64,000 nt of DNA. Origin: an uncultured bacterium (lineage in GTDB: Bacteria > Bacteroidota > Bacteroidia > Chitinophagales > Chitinophagaceae). Position 1 is the stretch's first letter. Every line of letters begins with the position of its first letter. Under the pieces are notes generated by a model, which saw only the letters and a list, made by a program, of their open reading frames with translations, was not told the DNA's origin and made no database searches. The position numbers were made by a program, and so were the translations under genes. The stretch is from the NCBI GenBank assembly GCA_903826405.1, contig CAIKEH010000040.1, positions 1 through 64,000 on the forward strand. The letters are read 5' to 3'. Shown one piece after another: positions 63,476-64,000 of the stretch.

Positions 63476-64000
63476 ATGCGCCAGTTCATCCTGTTCCTAA
63501 CCCTTTCCTTTTCCCTCAACATGAAGGCACAGGAGATTTTCCGCGTTCCCGACGGGGCTAGTTCATCCATCAGCAGTTTCGAAAACCCCGATGGTAAAAA
63601 AGGTGCTGGTGGCCAGACAAACAAGACGGCAAAAGGAAATGCATTCGAAAGATTGAAAGCGGGTGAATCCAAAACATTATTGAATATCAGCGGTACCGGT
63701 ATCATACAACGCATGTGGTTCACCGTCAGGGATCGCGATCCCAAGACCTTACGCAGCATGCGGTTCCGCATTTTCTGGGATGGAGATGTAAAACCGGCAG
63801 TAGACGTGCCTTTTGGTGATTTCTTCCTGGCCAATCTGGGACGCACCGTAACCTTCCAATCTGCACTATTCTCGAGTCCGGAAGGCCGGTCTTACAATTG
63901 TATCATCCCGATGCCCTTTCGAAAAGGCGCTAAAGTGGTGATCACGAACGAAGGTGATAGCCTACAAGGGTTGTTGTTTTATGATATCGACTATGTGCTG
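63476..64000 (+). CDS. GH172/DUF2961 family protein, N-terminal part (cut by window end)
   Basis: The first 175 codons are visible. A signal peptide (MRQFILFLTLSFSLNMKAQ) is followed by the DUF2961 opening: SSFENPDGKKGAGG, NAFERLKAGESKTLLNISG, GIIQRMWFTVRDRDP, RFRIFWDGDVKPAVDVPFGDFF. DUF2961 founds glycoside hydrolase family 172, which includes difructose dianhydride and arabinofuranosidase enzymes. The frame is open through the last base, so the rest lies beyond the window. It diverges from the metallo-beta-lactamase gene. Confidence 0.88.
   Translation, partial: MRQFILFLTLSFSLNMKAQEIFRVPDGASSSISSFENPDGKKGAGGQTNKTAKGNAFERLKAGESKTLLNISGTGIIQRMWFTVRDRDPKTLRSMRFRIFWDGDVKPAVDVPFGDFFLANLGRTVTFQSALFSSPEGRSYNCIIPMPFRKGAKVVITNEGDSLQGLLFYDIDYVL

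Overview
The window looks like a chromosome segment of a Bacteroidota bacterium, most plausibly of the Chitinophagaceae or a close relative. This rests on the gene repertoire: GH9, GH42, GH116 and GH172/DUF2961 enzymes, DUF1080 proteins, Tat-tagged Gfo/Idh/MocA oxidoreductases and sugar isomerases, many secreted hydrolases and lipoproteins, and a FIST-type phosphorelay. Ribosome binding sites are weak and base composition is moderate. The lineage is an inference; no rRNA or complete tRNA lies in the window to test it.

Layout. 0-4.5 kb: a minus-strand signalling operon FIST - HPt - FIST - hybrid histidine kinase. 4.9-20 kb: mostly independent genes, namely a GNAT acetyltransferase, a GH9-deacetylase fusion, a serine hydrolase, a Tat-exported metallophosphatase with altered catalytic motifs, a DUF885-like protein, an M81 peptidase, a GH73-like lysozyme, GH116, SlyD and a YgiD dioxygenase. 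20.3-23.8 kb: a dehydrogenase module made of a Tat-exported small subunit, a GMC flavoprotein and a heme c/FG-GAP protein. 23.9-30.3 kb: a CAP lipoprotein, a SOUL protein, an aldo/keto reductase, DUF1295, an SDR, an EamA transporter and an aminotransferase. 30.5-34.3 kb: a Gfo/Idh/MocA enzyme converging, across a bidirectional terminator, on two tandem duplicated sugar isomerases. 34.4-39.7 kb: a MscS channel, an esterase and a solute:sodium symporter.

39.7-45.6 kb is the accessory part. It is AT-richer and has a different gene style. It holds a tightly coupled pair (MazG-like pyrophosphohydrolase plus a PD-(D/E)XK-like nuclease/DUF2075 helicase) that looks like a defence module. Next is a complete IS3-family element. 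Then comes a cassette-like array: three related repeats of about 100-150 bp, each holding a hairpin terminator, alternating with two single AT-rich genes in one orientation. The repeat ends partly match integron attC core boxes. Together these are the best candidates for an undescribed system.

45.6-50.7 kb: an AraC regulator divergent from a redox operon (aldo/keto reductase, a broken NAD(P)-binding gene, an NTF2-like protein, an SDR and a Tat-tagged aldo/keto reductase). 50.7-51.1 kb: a GC-rich patch of inverted and tandem repeats ending in a decayed 3' half of a tRNA-Asn. 51.1-55.6 kb: a sugar locus in which ROK kinase + MFS transporter diverge from DUF1080 + Gfo/Idh/MocA around a perfect 16-bp palindrome. 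55.6-64 kb: a kinase-PLP enzyme fusion, a GH42 beta-galactosidase, an NAD(P)-binding protein, a type B carboxylesterase, a subclass B1 metallo-beta-lactamase and the start of a GH172/DUF2961 gene cut by the window edge.

Overall this is the genome of an aerobic or facultative polysaccharide degrader with much periplasmic sugar chemistry, carrying a small horizontally acquired island.
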